Below are positions 10,048 to 19,201 of a DNA stretch of 64,000 nt, one piece after another. A program made the position numbers and the translations under genes. Position 1 is the first letter of the stretch. Each line of letters opens with the position of its first letter. The notes under the pieces are model-generated. The model was not told the DNA's origin, made no database searches, and was given only the letters and a program-made list of their open reading frames with translations. Source of the DNA: RBG-16-34-14 sp963798865 (GTDB taxonomy: Bacteria; Bacteroidota; Ignavibacteria; Ignavibacteriales; Ignavibacteriaceae); assembly GCA_963798865.1 (NCBI GenBank), contig CAWCVZ010000004.1, positions 1,550,001-1,614,000 on the forward strand, written 5' to 3'.

Positions 10048-10488
10048 TTAATCTTCTTTGGTGATTGAGATAGAATTTTCGTGAACCATAATGTTCAGTT
10101 TATCAATTTCATTTACAGAAACAACCTGGAACCATGAGTCTTTAGCAGGTGCATGAAAATCTCCGATAATTCCTATATAAGCCGCCTCAGGTTTAATTCC
10201 AAATTCATCTATATGAAAAGATTCCCCCGGAATAAGAGTTTTTTCATATTTTGAATCCGGGATAAGATCATCACCCAAAATTTCAATCGGGTTTGATATC
10301 AGGGATTCAAAACTTGCATTCCTGAATTTATCGGCATTTTTTAACTGATAAATTTTTACAACTATTGCATTATTATCATTACAATTATCATCGCAGGTCA
10401 AATCAACATTTATCGTCTGCACACTGCTTCCGCAGCCGGTTATTAAAAATAGGATATAAAAAAATAAAATCTTCAAGAGATGTTTCAT
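10048..10488 (-). CDS. tssJ: TssJ, T6SS outer-membrane lipoprotein
   Basis: The most likely start is the ATG at 10488, giving 146 residues, because AAGGAG sits just before it and it yields a proper lipoprotein signal: MKHLLKILFFYILFLITGCGS, with lipobox LITGC. A longer reading from 10524 adds 12 residues ahead of the signal and overlaps the fha gene. The mature part (VQTINVDLTCDDNCND, VVKIYQLKNADKFRNASFE, IGIIGDFHAP) fits the TssJ fold, in which VKIYQL is the typical strand. TssJ anchors TssM to the outer membrane. Its presence marks a type-i T6SS. Confidence 0.9.
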   Translation of the reverse strand: MKHLLKILFFYILFLITGCGSSVQTINVDLTCDDNCNDNNAIVVKIYQLKNADKFRNASFESLISNPIEILGDDLIPDSKYEKTLIPGESFHIDEFGIKPEAAYIGIIGDFHAPAKDSWFQVVSVNEIDKLNIMVHENSISITKED

Positions 10489-10513
10489 TTGGGAACTCCT
10501 TGTTAAAGAAAAT

Positions 10514-11728
10514 CTAATATTCATTTTGCGATTTTTCGGAAAGAATTCTTTTTTGATAACCTTTCAAGAAAGGAGGTCTGAAAAATTTCTTTTCTATATG
10601 ATACAAGTCCGAAATATATTTCCCATAATTTTCTTTTAGTGCATCAAGAACTTTAGTTTTTTTTGTGAAAGGAAGAATTTTCCCCATATCAATTGGAGAA
10701 GAAGGCTGATTTTTATTCATCATCTCTTTTTCAATTACAACCGGATCCAGACTTTCCAATAATAATTTACTTCCCTCAGTAACAGACTGTCTGTAACCCT
10801 CAAGCATTCCAATCTGGTGAGAAAGAAGTTTTTGAATTTCCTCTTTTAATAAACCCAGTCTCTTTTTTTCTTCTTCAGTTGAAATACCAGGATTAAATAA
10901 AAATTCCTTTAACTCTTTTGTAGAACCTGTAGGCAGAGAATGATAGATCGTGATTCCAAAAAATTCCTGCCTGAAATGTAAAAATCCCTGGATTAATTTT
11001 GCAAAAGTTTCAAGAAGTATATCTACAGTATTACTGAAATGGGAATTGAACGAGTAATCCTGAGAAATAGGAGGATTAAAGCTTTCTTCATTCTTCGGCA
11101 GAGTAAATACTTTTGGGTCGGGAGTTTTTGGCTCTAAAATTTCTTTTTCCGGACTGATAATTTTCTTATCCAGAAAGTTTTCTGAAAAATATTCTGCAAT
11201 AACACGGTTTATTTCGTTCTGTTTGGCATCTCCAAAATTCTGATGAAGTGAAAATTTTAACATTTCAGATTTCATTGGAGAATCATCAAGAGCAAATTTT
11301 TCAGATAATTTTTTCAGATTCTCAGCAATACCGGCAATTTCCTCTGCAAAGGGATTAACAAAAACCATAGTTTTCTGGTCATCTTCTGCAATCTCATTTT
11401 GGTGAGAGTCTTTTTCGATTACTACCTCAAGCTCTAATTCATATTCACCTATCCTGACTTTATCACCGGATTTAATAGCATTTTCTTCATTAGGATTAAT
11501 TTTTTCTTCATTCAAATAAGTAAAGTTAGGCGCATCAAGATCAATTAACTGAAGAATGCCTTCGGTTTCGATTATCTTTGCATGTTTTCTTGAAACTACT
11601 TTGAACGGATCGGGAAGGATAACCTCATTTTTCTCATCTCTCCCTAAAAATATGGGAAAACGTCTGAATTCTGAGGTATTTGTAAAGGAAGGATCAGATT
11701 GTTTTATTATGCTAATTTTTAAAACCAT
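10514..11728 (-). CDS. FHA-domain protein of the T6SS (Fha/TagH-like)
   Basis: Residues 1-105 are an FHA phosphothreonine-binding domain: RFPIFLGRDEKNEVILPD, SRKHAKI, then SGDKVRIGEYELELEV. The remaining 300 residues are charged and helical, with segments (LETFAKLIQGFLHFRQEF, LFNPGIS) of the kind found in T6SS-linked FHA proteins. Such proteins recruit phosphorylated partners and are restrained by TagF. It is the first gene of the operon as seen here, and its stop lies 25 bases upstream of the chosen tssJ start. No PpkA kinase or PppA phosphatase lies in the window; they may be to the left. Confidence 0.85.
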   Translation of the reverse strand: MVLKISIIKQSDPSFTNTSEFRRFPIFLGRDEKNEVILPDPFKVVSRKHAKIIETEGILQLIDLDAPNFTYLNEEKINPNEENAIKSGDKVRIGEYELELEVVIEKDSHQNEIAEDDQKTMVFVNPFAEEIAGIAENLKKLSEKFALDDSPMKSEMLKFSLHQNFGDAKQNEINRVIAEYFSENFLDKKIISPEKEILEPKTPDPKVFTLPKNEESFNPPISQDYSFNSHFSNTVDILLETFAKLIQGFLHFRQEFFGITIYHSLPTGSTKELKEFLFNPGISTEEEKKRLGLLKEEIQKLLSHQIGMLEGYRQSVTEGSKLLLESLDPVVIEKEMMNKNQPSSPIDMGKILPFTKKTKVLDALKENYGKYISDLYHIEKKFFRPPFLKGYQKRILSEKSQNEY

Positions 11729-12185
11729 TTAAACCATTAAGTAATTTATTAATGAAATAACACAGCTTCGCCACAATAACCCCATTTTTAAGAAAGATTA
11801 AACAGTTTTTATAATAAGAATTTTAAACCCGGATAATAAAATATTATAGATAAAGTTTGGACAGTATTTTTTTTGATTCAGAAAAAGTTTTATTTCTAAT
11901 AAAAATAGTTAACAAAAACATTTACCTGAGAAGTGTTCTTAGACCAAAATGAACTTAAAGAATTACGGTTTTAGAGTCAATATCTATTCCACTCTAAGAT
12001 TCCCCCCAAATGAAATTTAATTTGCCAAAGATAAAATATATTTTCAGCTTTTAATGAAACTACTTTTTACCTAACGAATAACAAATGGGTATTTCTTATA
12101 AAGATATCAGAAGAATTTTCTTTTTAAAATTTTCATTTATTTACCTTATACCCAATATACTTTATACTTTATACTTTATACCTTT
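11729..12185. other. Intergenic region upstream of the T6SS operon, AT-rich
   Basis: This 457-base stretch lies between the end of gnd and the start of the fha gene, both on the minus strand. It should hold the T6SS operon promoter, but I see no convincing sigma-factor consensus or operator. The only clear structure is the short tandem repeat near the gnd stop. No coding potential was found. Confidence 0.6.
12161..12181. repeat. Heptamer tandem repeat (TTTATAC) x3
   Basis: Three perfect copies of TTTATAC run head to tail, with a fourth degenerate copy just to the left, ending five bases before the gnd stop codon. The function is unknown. It may be a simple-sequence expansion. Confidence 0.8.
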
Positions 12186-13635
12186 TCAAACATTATAAGT
12201 TGAAGAAGAAGTTGTTCCGCCATGACCCGTCCAGTTAGTGTGGAAGAATTCACCTCTTTTCTTATCAACTCTTTCATAAGTGTGTGCACCAAAATAATCT
12301 CTCTGAGCCTGTAAAAGATTTGCAGGCAAACGGTCATTTCTGAATCCATCAAAATAATTTAATGCTGTTGAAAATGCAGGAATCCATATACCGTTTAAAA
12401 CACAAGTGGAAACAACCTTTCTCCAGGAAGCCTGAGATGTTTCGATCTTTTCTTTTAAAGAACGGATCAAGCAAAAGATTAGTCAGTTTGGGATTTTTAT
12501 CAAATGCTTCTTTAATCTTACCAAGAAAAATAGAGCGAATAATACAGCCTCCTCTCCACATCAAAGCAACGCCGCCGTAATTAAGATTCCATTTATATTC
12601 TTTAGCTGCATACCTCATCAAGACATAACCTTGCGCGTAAGATACTAACTTCGAAGCATATAAAGCTTTCATTAAATCTTCGATGAACTGCTTTTTATCA
12701 CCTTCAAATTTTGGTTTTGGTCCTTTTAAGATTTTAGATGCTTCAACTCTTTCCTCTTTTAATGACGAAAGAGTTCTTCCATAAACTGCTTCACCGATTA
12801 ATGTTAATGGAGCCCCTTCATCGAGTGAAGAAATTACAGTCCATTTACCTGTTCCTTTTTGACCGGCTGTATCAAGAATTTTTTCAACAAGCGGGGAACC
12901 ATTTTCTCTGAAAGCTAGGATATCTCCCGTAATTTCTATAAGATAACTATTTAGTTCACCTTCATTCCACTCTTTAAATACTTTATGCATTTCTTCATAG
13001 TTCAAGCCTACCAGATCTTTCATAACTAAATATGCTTCGCAAATTAATTGCATATCGCCATATTCAATTCCGTTATGCACCATCTTTACAAAATGACCGG
13101 CACCATTTTCTCCAACCCAATCACAACAGGGAGTCCCATCTTCAACTTTAGCAGCAATAGATTGAAAGATTGGTTTAACATACTGCCATGCTTCGGGCGA
13201 CCCGCCCGGCATAATTGAGGGACCTTTCAATGCGCCTTCTTCACCACCTGAAACTCCTGTCCCGATAAACAATAACCCTTTTCCTTCAAGATATTTTGTT
13301 CTTCTTATCGAATCGGGAAAATGTGAATTCCCGCCATCAATTATTATATCTCCTTTTTCAAGATGCGGTAAGAGCAGCTCAATAAAATCATCAACAGGTT
13401 TTCCCGCTTTTATCATCAGCATTACTTTCCGGGGTTTTTTCAGGTTTACAATTAATTCTTCAATTGAATGCGCACCAATAATATTTTTACCTTTGCCTCT
13501 GCCGTTAATAAACTTATCAACTTTCTCTACCGTCCTGTTAAAAACAGCAACCGTAAATCCATGGCTTTCCATATTCAGAATAAGGTTCTCGCCCATAACT
13601 GCCAGACCGATTAATCCAATATCAGCTTTGCTCAT
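12186..13635 (-). pseudogene. gnd: 6-phosphogluconate dehydrogenase, decarboxylating, with a single frameshift
   Basis: The N-terminal 410 residues (IGLIGLAVMGENLILNMESH nucleotide fold, GGNSHFPDSIRRTKYL, GTGVSGGEEGALKGPSIMPG, MVHNGIEYGDMQLICEAY) are a complete 6PGDH. The frame breaks after LLLDPFF. The missing C-terminus (RDYFGAHTYERVDKKRGEFF, ending TSSSTYNV) continues at once in the next frame. Removing one A from the AAAA run whose complement is at 12453-12456 restores one continuous protein of about 483 residues, the normal length. Because everything else is conserved, I favour a sequence error or a very recent mutation over long-standing decay. The enzyme makes ribulose-5-phosphate and NADPH in the pentose phosphate pathway. 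Confidence 0.9.
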
Positions 13636-13728
13636 TTTATTTTCTTTCTTGTCTCTTTAGATTTTATTTTAATTAATTTTTGAAAATCACTTCATTACAA
13701 TAATGTATCAAAACATTTTAAAAATGCT

Positions 13729-14403
13729 CTAAGCGGCTAAACCAATTAATCTTTTTACCAGCTGAACAGATTGAGCAGCATCTTTTGTAAATCCGTCGGC
13801 GTGAATTTCGTCCGCAAACTTCTGGCTTGCTGCAGCGCCTCCAATAATAACTTTATTATTCAATCCGTTAGCTCTCAATGCTTTAATAGATACCCTCATA
13901 TTTTCCATGGTTGTAGTTAGTAGTGCAGACATTCCAATAATTGCATCAGGATATTTTTTTGCAGCTTCTATAAATTTTTCGGGTGAAGTATTAATTCCAA
14001 GATCAATTACGTCGAAACCGCCGCCTTCAAGCATAATTCTCACAAGGTTCTTACCTATATCATGCATATCTCCCTTTACTGTTCCAAGAATCACTATTCC
14101 ATTTTTTTTTGATTCATTACCTTTCAGCAGCGGCTCAATTATCTGCATTCCTGATTTCATAGCCTGTGCTGAAAGGAGCATATCAGGCAGGAAATATTCA
14201 CCAGAAGAAAATTTTTTACCGACCACTTCCATACCGGCAATTAATGATTTATTCAATATTTGAGATACGGGAACAACCTCCACAATAGCTTTCTGGACAA
14301 GTTCTTTTACGCCTGGCTTTCCTAAAAGTTCAGGAGGATATTTTGAGTTTGAATCAATATGTCCTCTTATAACATTTTCTTTTATTTCATCAATTATGTT
14401 CAT
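13729..14403 (-). CDS. Corrinoid (cobalamin)-binding methyltransferase protein
   Basis: This 224-residue protein has the two-domain layout of MtbC/MttC/MetH-type corrinoid proteins: a helical cap (about 1-90) and a B12-binding Rossmann domain with the lower-ligand motif DMHDIG near residue 111, followed by KNLVRIMLEGGGFDVIDLG, IIGMSALLTTTMENM and VIIGGAAAS. Such proteins carry a methyl-cobalamin between two methyltransferases. No methyltransferase is adjacent, so the substrate is unknown. The next gene downstream on the strand is gnd, 94 bases away. The PduO-type adenosyltransferase elsewhere in the window makes adenosyl- rather than methylcobalamin. Confidence 0.88.
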   Translation of the reverse strand: MNIIDEIKENVIRGHIDSNSKYPPELLGKPGVKELVQKAIVEVVPVSQILNKSLIAGMEVVGKKFSSGEYFLPDMLLSAQAMKSGMQIIEPLLKGNESKKNGIVILGTVKGDMHDIGKNLVRIMLEGGGFDVIDLGINTSPEKFIEAAKKYPDAIIGMSALLTTTMENMRVSIKALRANGLNNKVIIGGAAASQKFADEIHADGFTKDAAQSVQLVKRLIGLAA

Positions 14404-14640
14404 GCCTGTTCTATTTAAAATTTTACGTCCTAATTTCTAAATTAATATAACAAAATTAGCATATCAGAAACTCTAATTTTCACGTAAAAAAATCAATTGT
14501 GTTAAAACAACCTGAATCGATTCTTACTTCAGAAGGAAAATTTCAGAATTGGTTCAGAAAAGTAAGGATCATTAAGAAAATTGTAATACAGCTTATCCTA
14601 ATTTTTCTGCAATTCAAGTGATGATTTAAATCTATAAACT

Positions 14641-14940
14641 TTAAATAATTTGCTCTAACGGCAGTAAGTACATTCTTATCTCATCACTTTTTTTTGAAAT
14701 ACCTTTATTAAATTCTTTTACTGATTCAATTAATTTTTCAAACTTTTCTTCATGTGGTGTGGGAATTAATTTGATTTTATCAAAACCCGGATAAGCGCGT
14801 GTTCCGAAATGTCCCTCCTGCCCGCGGAACTTTCCGACAACATTCTGCCATTCAAAATATGATTGGATATCACACTCATCTAATAATTTCGTTACCCTGT
14901 CTTCAAGTACATCGAGATAAATTAAATATGCTATTTTCAT
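14641..14940 (-). CDS. Small PG0541-type, RND-transporter-associated protein (PII-like)
   Basis: This 99-residue cytoplasmic protein begins MKIAYLIYLDVLEDRVTKLL and contains GKFRGQEGHFGTRAYPGFD and LIPTPHEEKFEKLIESVKEF. This arrangement matches the small transporter-associated family known from Bacteroidota next to RND pumps, which looks like a PII-type ferredoxin fold. Its ATG overlaps the RND pump stop by four bases (ATGA), so the two are translationally coupled. The role is presumably regulatory or sensory for the pump, but this is inferred from position. The family name is from memory and moderately certain. Confidence 0.65.
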   Translation of the reverse strand: MKIAYLIYLDVLEDRVTKLLDECDIQSYFEWQNVVGKFRGQEGHFGTRAYPGFDKIKLIPTPHEEKFEKLIESVKEFNKGISKKSDEIRMYLLPLEQII

Positions 14941-17900
14941 TTTCCTGCCTCCGTAGCTGGAATTTCTTTAATTTTATTTTTTTTGGATTTACCAAAGATC
15001 TTTTGTTTAATTTTTGCAAAACTGATGTCATCAATAATTGTGTAAACAACAGGTACAATAAACAATGTTAATAAAGTTGATGTAACCAGTCCGCCAATAA
15101 CTGCCTGCCCCATAGGTGAACGAAATTCGGAACCTTCGCCTGCAGCCAATGCAACCGGCAGCATACCGAAAATCATTGCAAAGGTTGTCATTAGAATTGG
15201 TCGAAGCCTGGTTTGACCAGCTTGTAAAGCAGCAGCATGTCTTTCTTTGCCGCGGTCTCTTAAAACATTTATGTAATCTACCAGCAGAATTCCGTTTTTG
15301 GTTACCAATCCCATAAGCATAATAATTCCAATCATAGACATTACTGATAATGAACCTCCAAAGAGCAATAGTGCCACAACTGCACCGATAATAGCCATCG
15401 GTAGGGAAAGCATGATTGAAAACGGCTGGGTGAAACTTTCAAACTGTGACGCCAGAACTAAATAAACGAAAATGATTGCAAGTGCAAGTGAAAGCAAAAT
15501 GTTTGCAAATGATTCCGATTGAATCTCAGCACTTCCGGCAACCTTTACGTTATAACCAGGGTCTAAAACGATTTTATCTATTTCTTTTTGCGCTTCAGCA
15601 ACCACATCGCCTAACAAAGCATCCTGCAGGTTAGCACTAATTCTTATCTCACGTTGTCTGTCATACCGGTTTATTTTAGAGGGACCAACTCCTCTCTTAA
15701 TAAGTGCTACAGTATTAAGTGGTATCATCAGGGTTTTTTGATCATACGTTTTGTTCTTACTTTTTATTGCAAGGGTTGAAACTTTATCAATCGAATTTCT
15801 GTCACTCTCTTTCAGCTTCACCCTAACATCATATTGCTCATCTCCCTCCTGGTATTTTGTAGCGTCAATTCCATCAACCATTGATCTAACAGTTGTAGCG
15901 ATGGAGGCGGGGTTAATACCAAGTACAGAAGCTTTCTGCCTGTCAATTGTAATTCTCACTTCCGGTTTTGAAGTTTCAAGAGAGCTTTCTACATCTACAG
16001 CTCCGGGTGTTGAACTGACAATTTTTTCAACTTTATCTGCTATCTTTTTAAGTTTTGCAATCTCATCACCTCTAACGCTAAAAATAACCGGTTTATCTCC
16101 ACCACCCGGACCCCCTGCGATTCCGAAACTTATATTAGCACCCGCTATTTTAGTTTTTTTCCTAAGCTCTTTAATAAAATCATTAACTGAATAATCACGT
16201 TCTTTTTTACTAACCAGCTTTACAAGAATTGATCCTTTATTTACAGGATCATTCCCCGCACCAATAGTTGTTAATACGTTTACAACACCTTCTTTTGTCT
16301 CCACCATCTTTTCCAGTTGAATTGCTATTTCATCTGTTTGTTCTAATGAACTACCCGGGGCAGCATTTATGCTGATATTAAATTCACCCTGATCCTGAGA
16401 TGGGAAAAATTCCGAGCCTAGAAATCCCATCAAATAAAAACTGAAAAGAAAAATACCTAAGGCACCAAACACTACAGTTTTTCTATGAAGTAAAGACCAG
16501 TTTAGAGACGTTTTATATTTGCCGCTCAACCACTCAAAAAAGTGATTAAAGTAATAAAGAATTTTTTCTTTAATGTTTCCATCTTTAGATAATTCTTCAT
16601 CCTCTTTTTTCAGCCAGCGAGATGAGAGCATTGGTGTAAGTGTAAACGCAACGAAAAGAGAAACAAGAACTGCAACAGAAACAGTAATTCCGAATTCGTA
16701 GAAAAACCTGCCGACTATTCCGGGCATAAATGCAACCGGAACAAACACTGCAACCAGGGTAAGGGTAACCGCCAATACCGCTAATCCAATTTCAGAAGTA
16801 GCCGATTTTGCAGCTTCAAGCGGCGAGGCACCTTCATGCATATGTCTGTATATATTCTCAATAACTACGATAGCATCGTCAATTAATAATCCTACAGCAA
16901 GTGATAATGCAAGTAATGACATTATATTGAGAGTAAAGCCAAGTATCCCCATTAATATAAAACTACCGATTATGGATGTTGGCAGTGCAAAGGCGCTTAT
17001 TAAAGTCGGTCTTATATTTGCGAGAAAGAAATAGATTACGATTACTGCTAAGATGGCGCCATAAATTAAATCGAAGAGAACATCATTAATTGAATCCTCG
17101 ATAAACTTACTGTTATCTTTTGCAATTGTAATATTTATATCGGCTGGAATTTCTTTTTTTAATTTTTCCAGTCCCGTTTTAATTCCTCTGGCCACCTGAA
17201 CAGTATTGCTTCCGGATTGCTTACGTATGTTCAAACCAACTGCAACATTTCCATTTAATCTTGTTATACTCGTTTTCTCTTCTGAAGTATCTTTTACAGT
17301 GGCTATGTCAGATAGATAAACGTTCTCCCCATTTTTAGATGAGACTATTATATAACCAAACTGATTAACGTCAGTAAATTTCCCCATTGTTCTTAAAACA
17401 AATTGTTGTTTACCCTGTTTAATATTTCCACCGGGTATTTCAACATTAGCACTGCCAATGCTTTGAACAACATCTTCGATCGGGAGGTTATAGGCACTTA
17501 ATCTTTCTGCATCAACTTCAACTAAAATTTCTCTCTCTGCTCCACCTACAAGATCAACTGCCCCAACTCCCGGAACATTTTCCAATCTTTTTTTGATAAC
17601 ATCTTTTGTGTAAGTCGTTAACTCCTTCTCAGTTCTCTCGCCTGAAACAGTAAGCGTTAAAATAGGTTGGCTTGAAGGATCGAATCTCTGGATTACAGGT
17701 TCCTCAACATCATCAGGTAGTTGGGATCTAACGGCAGCCACTTTTTCTCTTACTTCCTGCGATGCAATCTCGCCGCTCACTTCAAGCTTGAATTGAATAG
17801 TTACAATTGAAACACCTTCTTGTGAGGTTGAAGATATATGATCGACACCGGCAATCGGGTTTACAGCATCTTCAATAATTTTAGTAACATCAGTTTCAAC

Positions 17901-18074
17901 CTGCTCAGGTCCCGCACCAGGCAGAACAGTTGTAATGGTTACGAAAGGAATATCAACATCCGGGTATTGATCAACATTTAATTTTATAAAGGAAAACAAT
18001 CCGAGAACAATAATTGCCATTACAATCATAGTAGTAAAAACCGGTCGTTTTATGGAAACATCTGCTAATTTCAT
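14937..18074 (-). CDS. RND multidrug efflux pump, HAE1/AcrB-like inner-membrane subunit
   Basis: At 1045 residues with 12 predicted membrane helices in the 1+5, 1+5 pattern and two large periplasmic loops, this is a full-length HAE1-type pump. The first helix follows SIKRPVFTTMIVMAIIVLG. The proton-relay acidic pair is present in GLLIDDAIVVIENIYRHMHE near residues 394-412, and the second repeat ends with GLVTKNGILLVDYIN. It should export hydrophobic or amphiphilic compounds using the proton gradient, with the adaptor and TolC-like genes upstream. The operon order is tetR, outer-membrane factor, adaptor, pump, PG0541-type. The substrate cannot be told from sequence alone. Confidence 0.95.
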   Translation of the reverse strand: MKLADVSIKRPVFTTMIVMAIIVLGLFSFIKLNVDQYPDVDIPFVTITTVLPGAGPEQVETDVTKIIEDAVNPIAGVDHISSTSQEGVSIVTIQFKLEVSGEIASQEVREKVAAVRSQLPDDVEEPVIQRFDPSSQPILTLTVSGERTEKELTTYTKDVIKKRLENVPGVGAVDLVGGAEREILVEVDAERLSAYNLPIEDVVQSIGSANVEIPGGNIKQGKQQFVLRTMGKFTDVNQFGYIIVSSKNGENVYLSDIATVKDTSEEKTSITRLNGNVAVGLNIRKQSGSNTVQVARGIKTGLEKLKKEIPADINITIAKDNSKFIEDSINDVLFDLIYGAILAVIVIYFFLANIRPTLISAFALPTSIIGSFILMGILGFTLNIMSLLALSLAVGLLIDDAIVVIENIYRHMHEGASPLEAAKSATSEIGLAVLAVTLTLVAVFVPVAFMPGIVGRFFYEFGITVSVAVLVSLFVAFTLTPMLSSRWLKKEDEELSKDGNIKEKILYYFNHFFEWLSGKYKTSLNWSLLHRKTVVFGALGIFLFSFYLMGFLGSEFFPSQDQGEFNISINAAPGSSLEQTDEIAIQLEKMVETKEGVVNVLTTIGAGNDPVNKGSILVKLVSKKERDYSVNDFIKELRKKTKIAGANISFGIAGGPGGGDKPVIFSVRGDEIAKLKKIADKVEKIVSSTPGAVDVESSLETSKPEVRITIDRQKASVLGINPASIATTVRSMVDGIDATKYQEGDEQYDVRVKLKESDRNSIDKVSTLAIKSKNKTYDQKTLMIPLNTVALIKRGVGPSKINRYDRQREIRISANLQDALLGDVVAEAQKEIDKIVLDPGYNVKVAGSAEIQSESFANILLSLALAIIFVYLVLASQFESFTQPFSIMLSLPMAIIGAVVALLLFGGSLSVMSMIGIIMLMGLVTKNGILLVDYINVLRDRGKERHAAALQAGQTRLRPILMTTFAMIFGMLPVALAAGEGSEFRSPMGQAVIGGLVTSTLLTLFIVPVVYTIIDDISFAKIKQKIFGKSKKNKIKEIPATEAGK

Positions 18075-18113
18075 TTACTTAAATCCTTTGTGATTATCAA
18101 ATTATTCTCTTGT

Positions 18114-19163
18114 CTAATTAACTATTGTTACTTTAGTGCTGTCTTCAAGATTATTCATTCCGAGTGTTACAATTGCTTGCCCTTCTTTAAGCCCGCTTAT
18201 TATTTCAGTATATTTTTCGTTGTTTATTCCTGTTTCAACATTTACAGGATGAGCTGTATTATTATTAATAACATAAACTACTGTTTCATTATTGCTTATA
18301 GTTAGTGCTGACGTAGGTACCACAAGAATATTTTCCTGCAATTCCAGAACGACATCAACATTTACAAACATTCCCGGCTTGAAAAAAGAATTTTTAGAAT
18401 TTTGAAATTTTGCTTTTACCTGGAATGATCTGGAATCCAATGAAGCAGATCTTGATATTTCTGTAATCCTTCCGGTCACTTCTCTATCGATTGCCGACTC
18501 TGAATATATTTTAACCTGGTCGCCTATCTTTAATTTCTGCATCTCAGTTTCGCTGACAGAAAATTTAATTATCATACTATTGGTGTTTGCAACAACTGCA
18601 AGGTGAGTACCCGGCGTTACCCAATCGCCAACATTAACATTTAACTCTGTAATAATTCCGCTTATGGGGGAAGTTAAATTCACCGTACTTTCAGAAGCAT
18701 TAAAGTTAGCTTTAGCAACTTCATAAGCTGTTTTTGCCTGGTCTAACTGCTGCTCTGCAACAGCACCTGCTTCAAACAAAGCTTTCATTCTTTCAAAATC
18801 TTTTTTTGTGTTCTCAAAGGCAGCACTTGTCTGAAGATAATTTGATGAGGGTCCTGTTTTATCAAGCTGAATTAATACATCGCCTTTTTTGACATAATCA
18901 TTTACTCTTACATTGATACTTGTAATTCGTTCAGAAATTTTTGCAACAATTATGGACTGTTCCTCGCCTTCCAGAGTACCATTAAGGGTTTTGCTTTGGC
19001 TCAGAGATTTCCGTTCAACCTTTGCAGTTTGAACAGGTACCAAATCTTCTTTTACAGTTTGTTTATCCTTTGAATTATTTTCCGAACAGCCTGCAAAAAA
19101 TATTATCAGCATTGAAACTGCTGCTGCACTAAGTATTTTTGCTATTACATTAAATTTTTCCAT
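18114..19163 (-). CDS. RND periplasmic adaptor (membrane fusion protein), lipoprotein
   Basis: This 349-residue protein has a lipoprotein signal ending FFAGC (Cys at about 26), a barrel-sandwich lipoyl half (NVRVNDYVKKGDVLIQLD), a coiled-coil hairpin (FERMKALFEAGAVAEQQLDQ) and the closing half SPISGIITELNVNVGDWVTP. The beta-barrel and membrane-proximal domains follow (PGMFVNVDVVLEL, PTSALTI). It bridges the pump and outer-membrane channel. The gap to the pump start is 39 bases. Confidence 0.94.
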   Translation of the reverse strand: MEKFNVIAKILSAAAVSMLIIFFAGCSENNSKDKQTVKEDLVPVQTAKVERKSLSQSKTLNGTLEGEEQSIIVAKISERITSINVRVNDYVKKGDVLIQLDKTGPSSNYLQTSAAFENTKKDFERMKALFEAGAVAEQQLDQAKTAYEVAKANFNASESTVNLTSPISGIITELNVNVGDWVTPGTHLAVVANTNSMIIKFSVSETEMQKLKIGDQVKIYSESAIDREVTGRITEISRSASLDSRSFQVKAKFQNSKNSFFKPGMFVNVDVVLELQENILVVPTSALTISNNETVVYVINNNTAHPVNVETGINNEKYTEIISGLKEGQAIVTLGMNNLEDSTKVTIVN

Positions 19164-19201
19164 TTATTTTTATTGCTCCGTTTATTATTAAAAAATCTTT
19201 A

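Noticed and set aside
12349..12470. Programmed ribosomal frameshift in gnd
   Set aside because: The healing shift would be +1 over TTT AAA AGA without a stop or stimulatory structure, and gnd is not known to use recoding. A plain indel is simpler.
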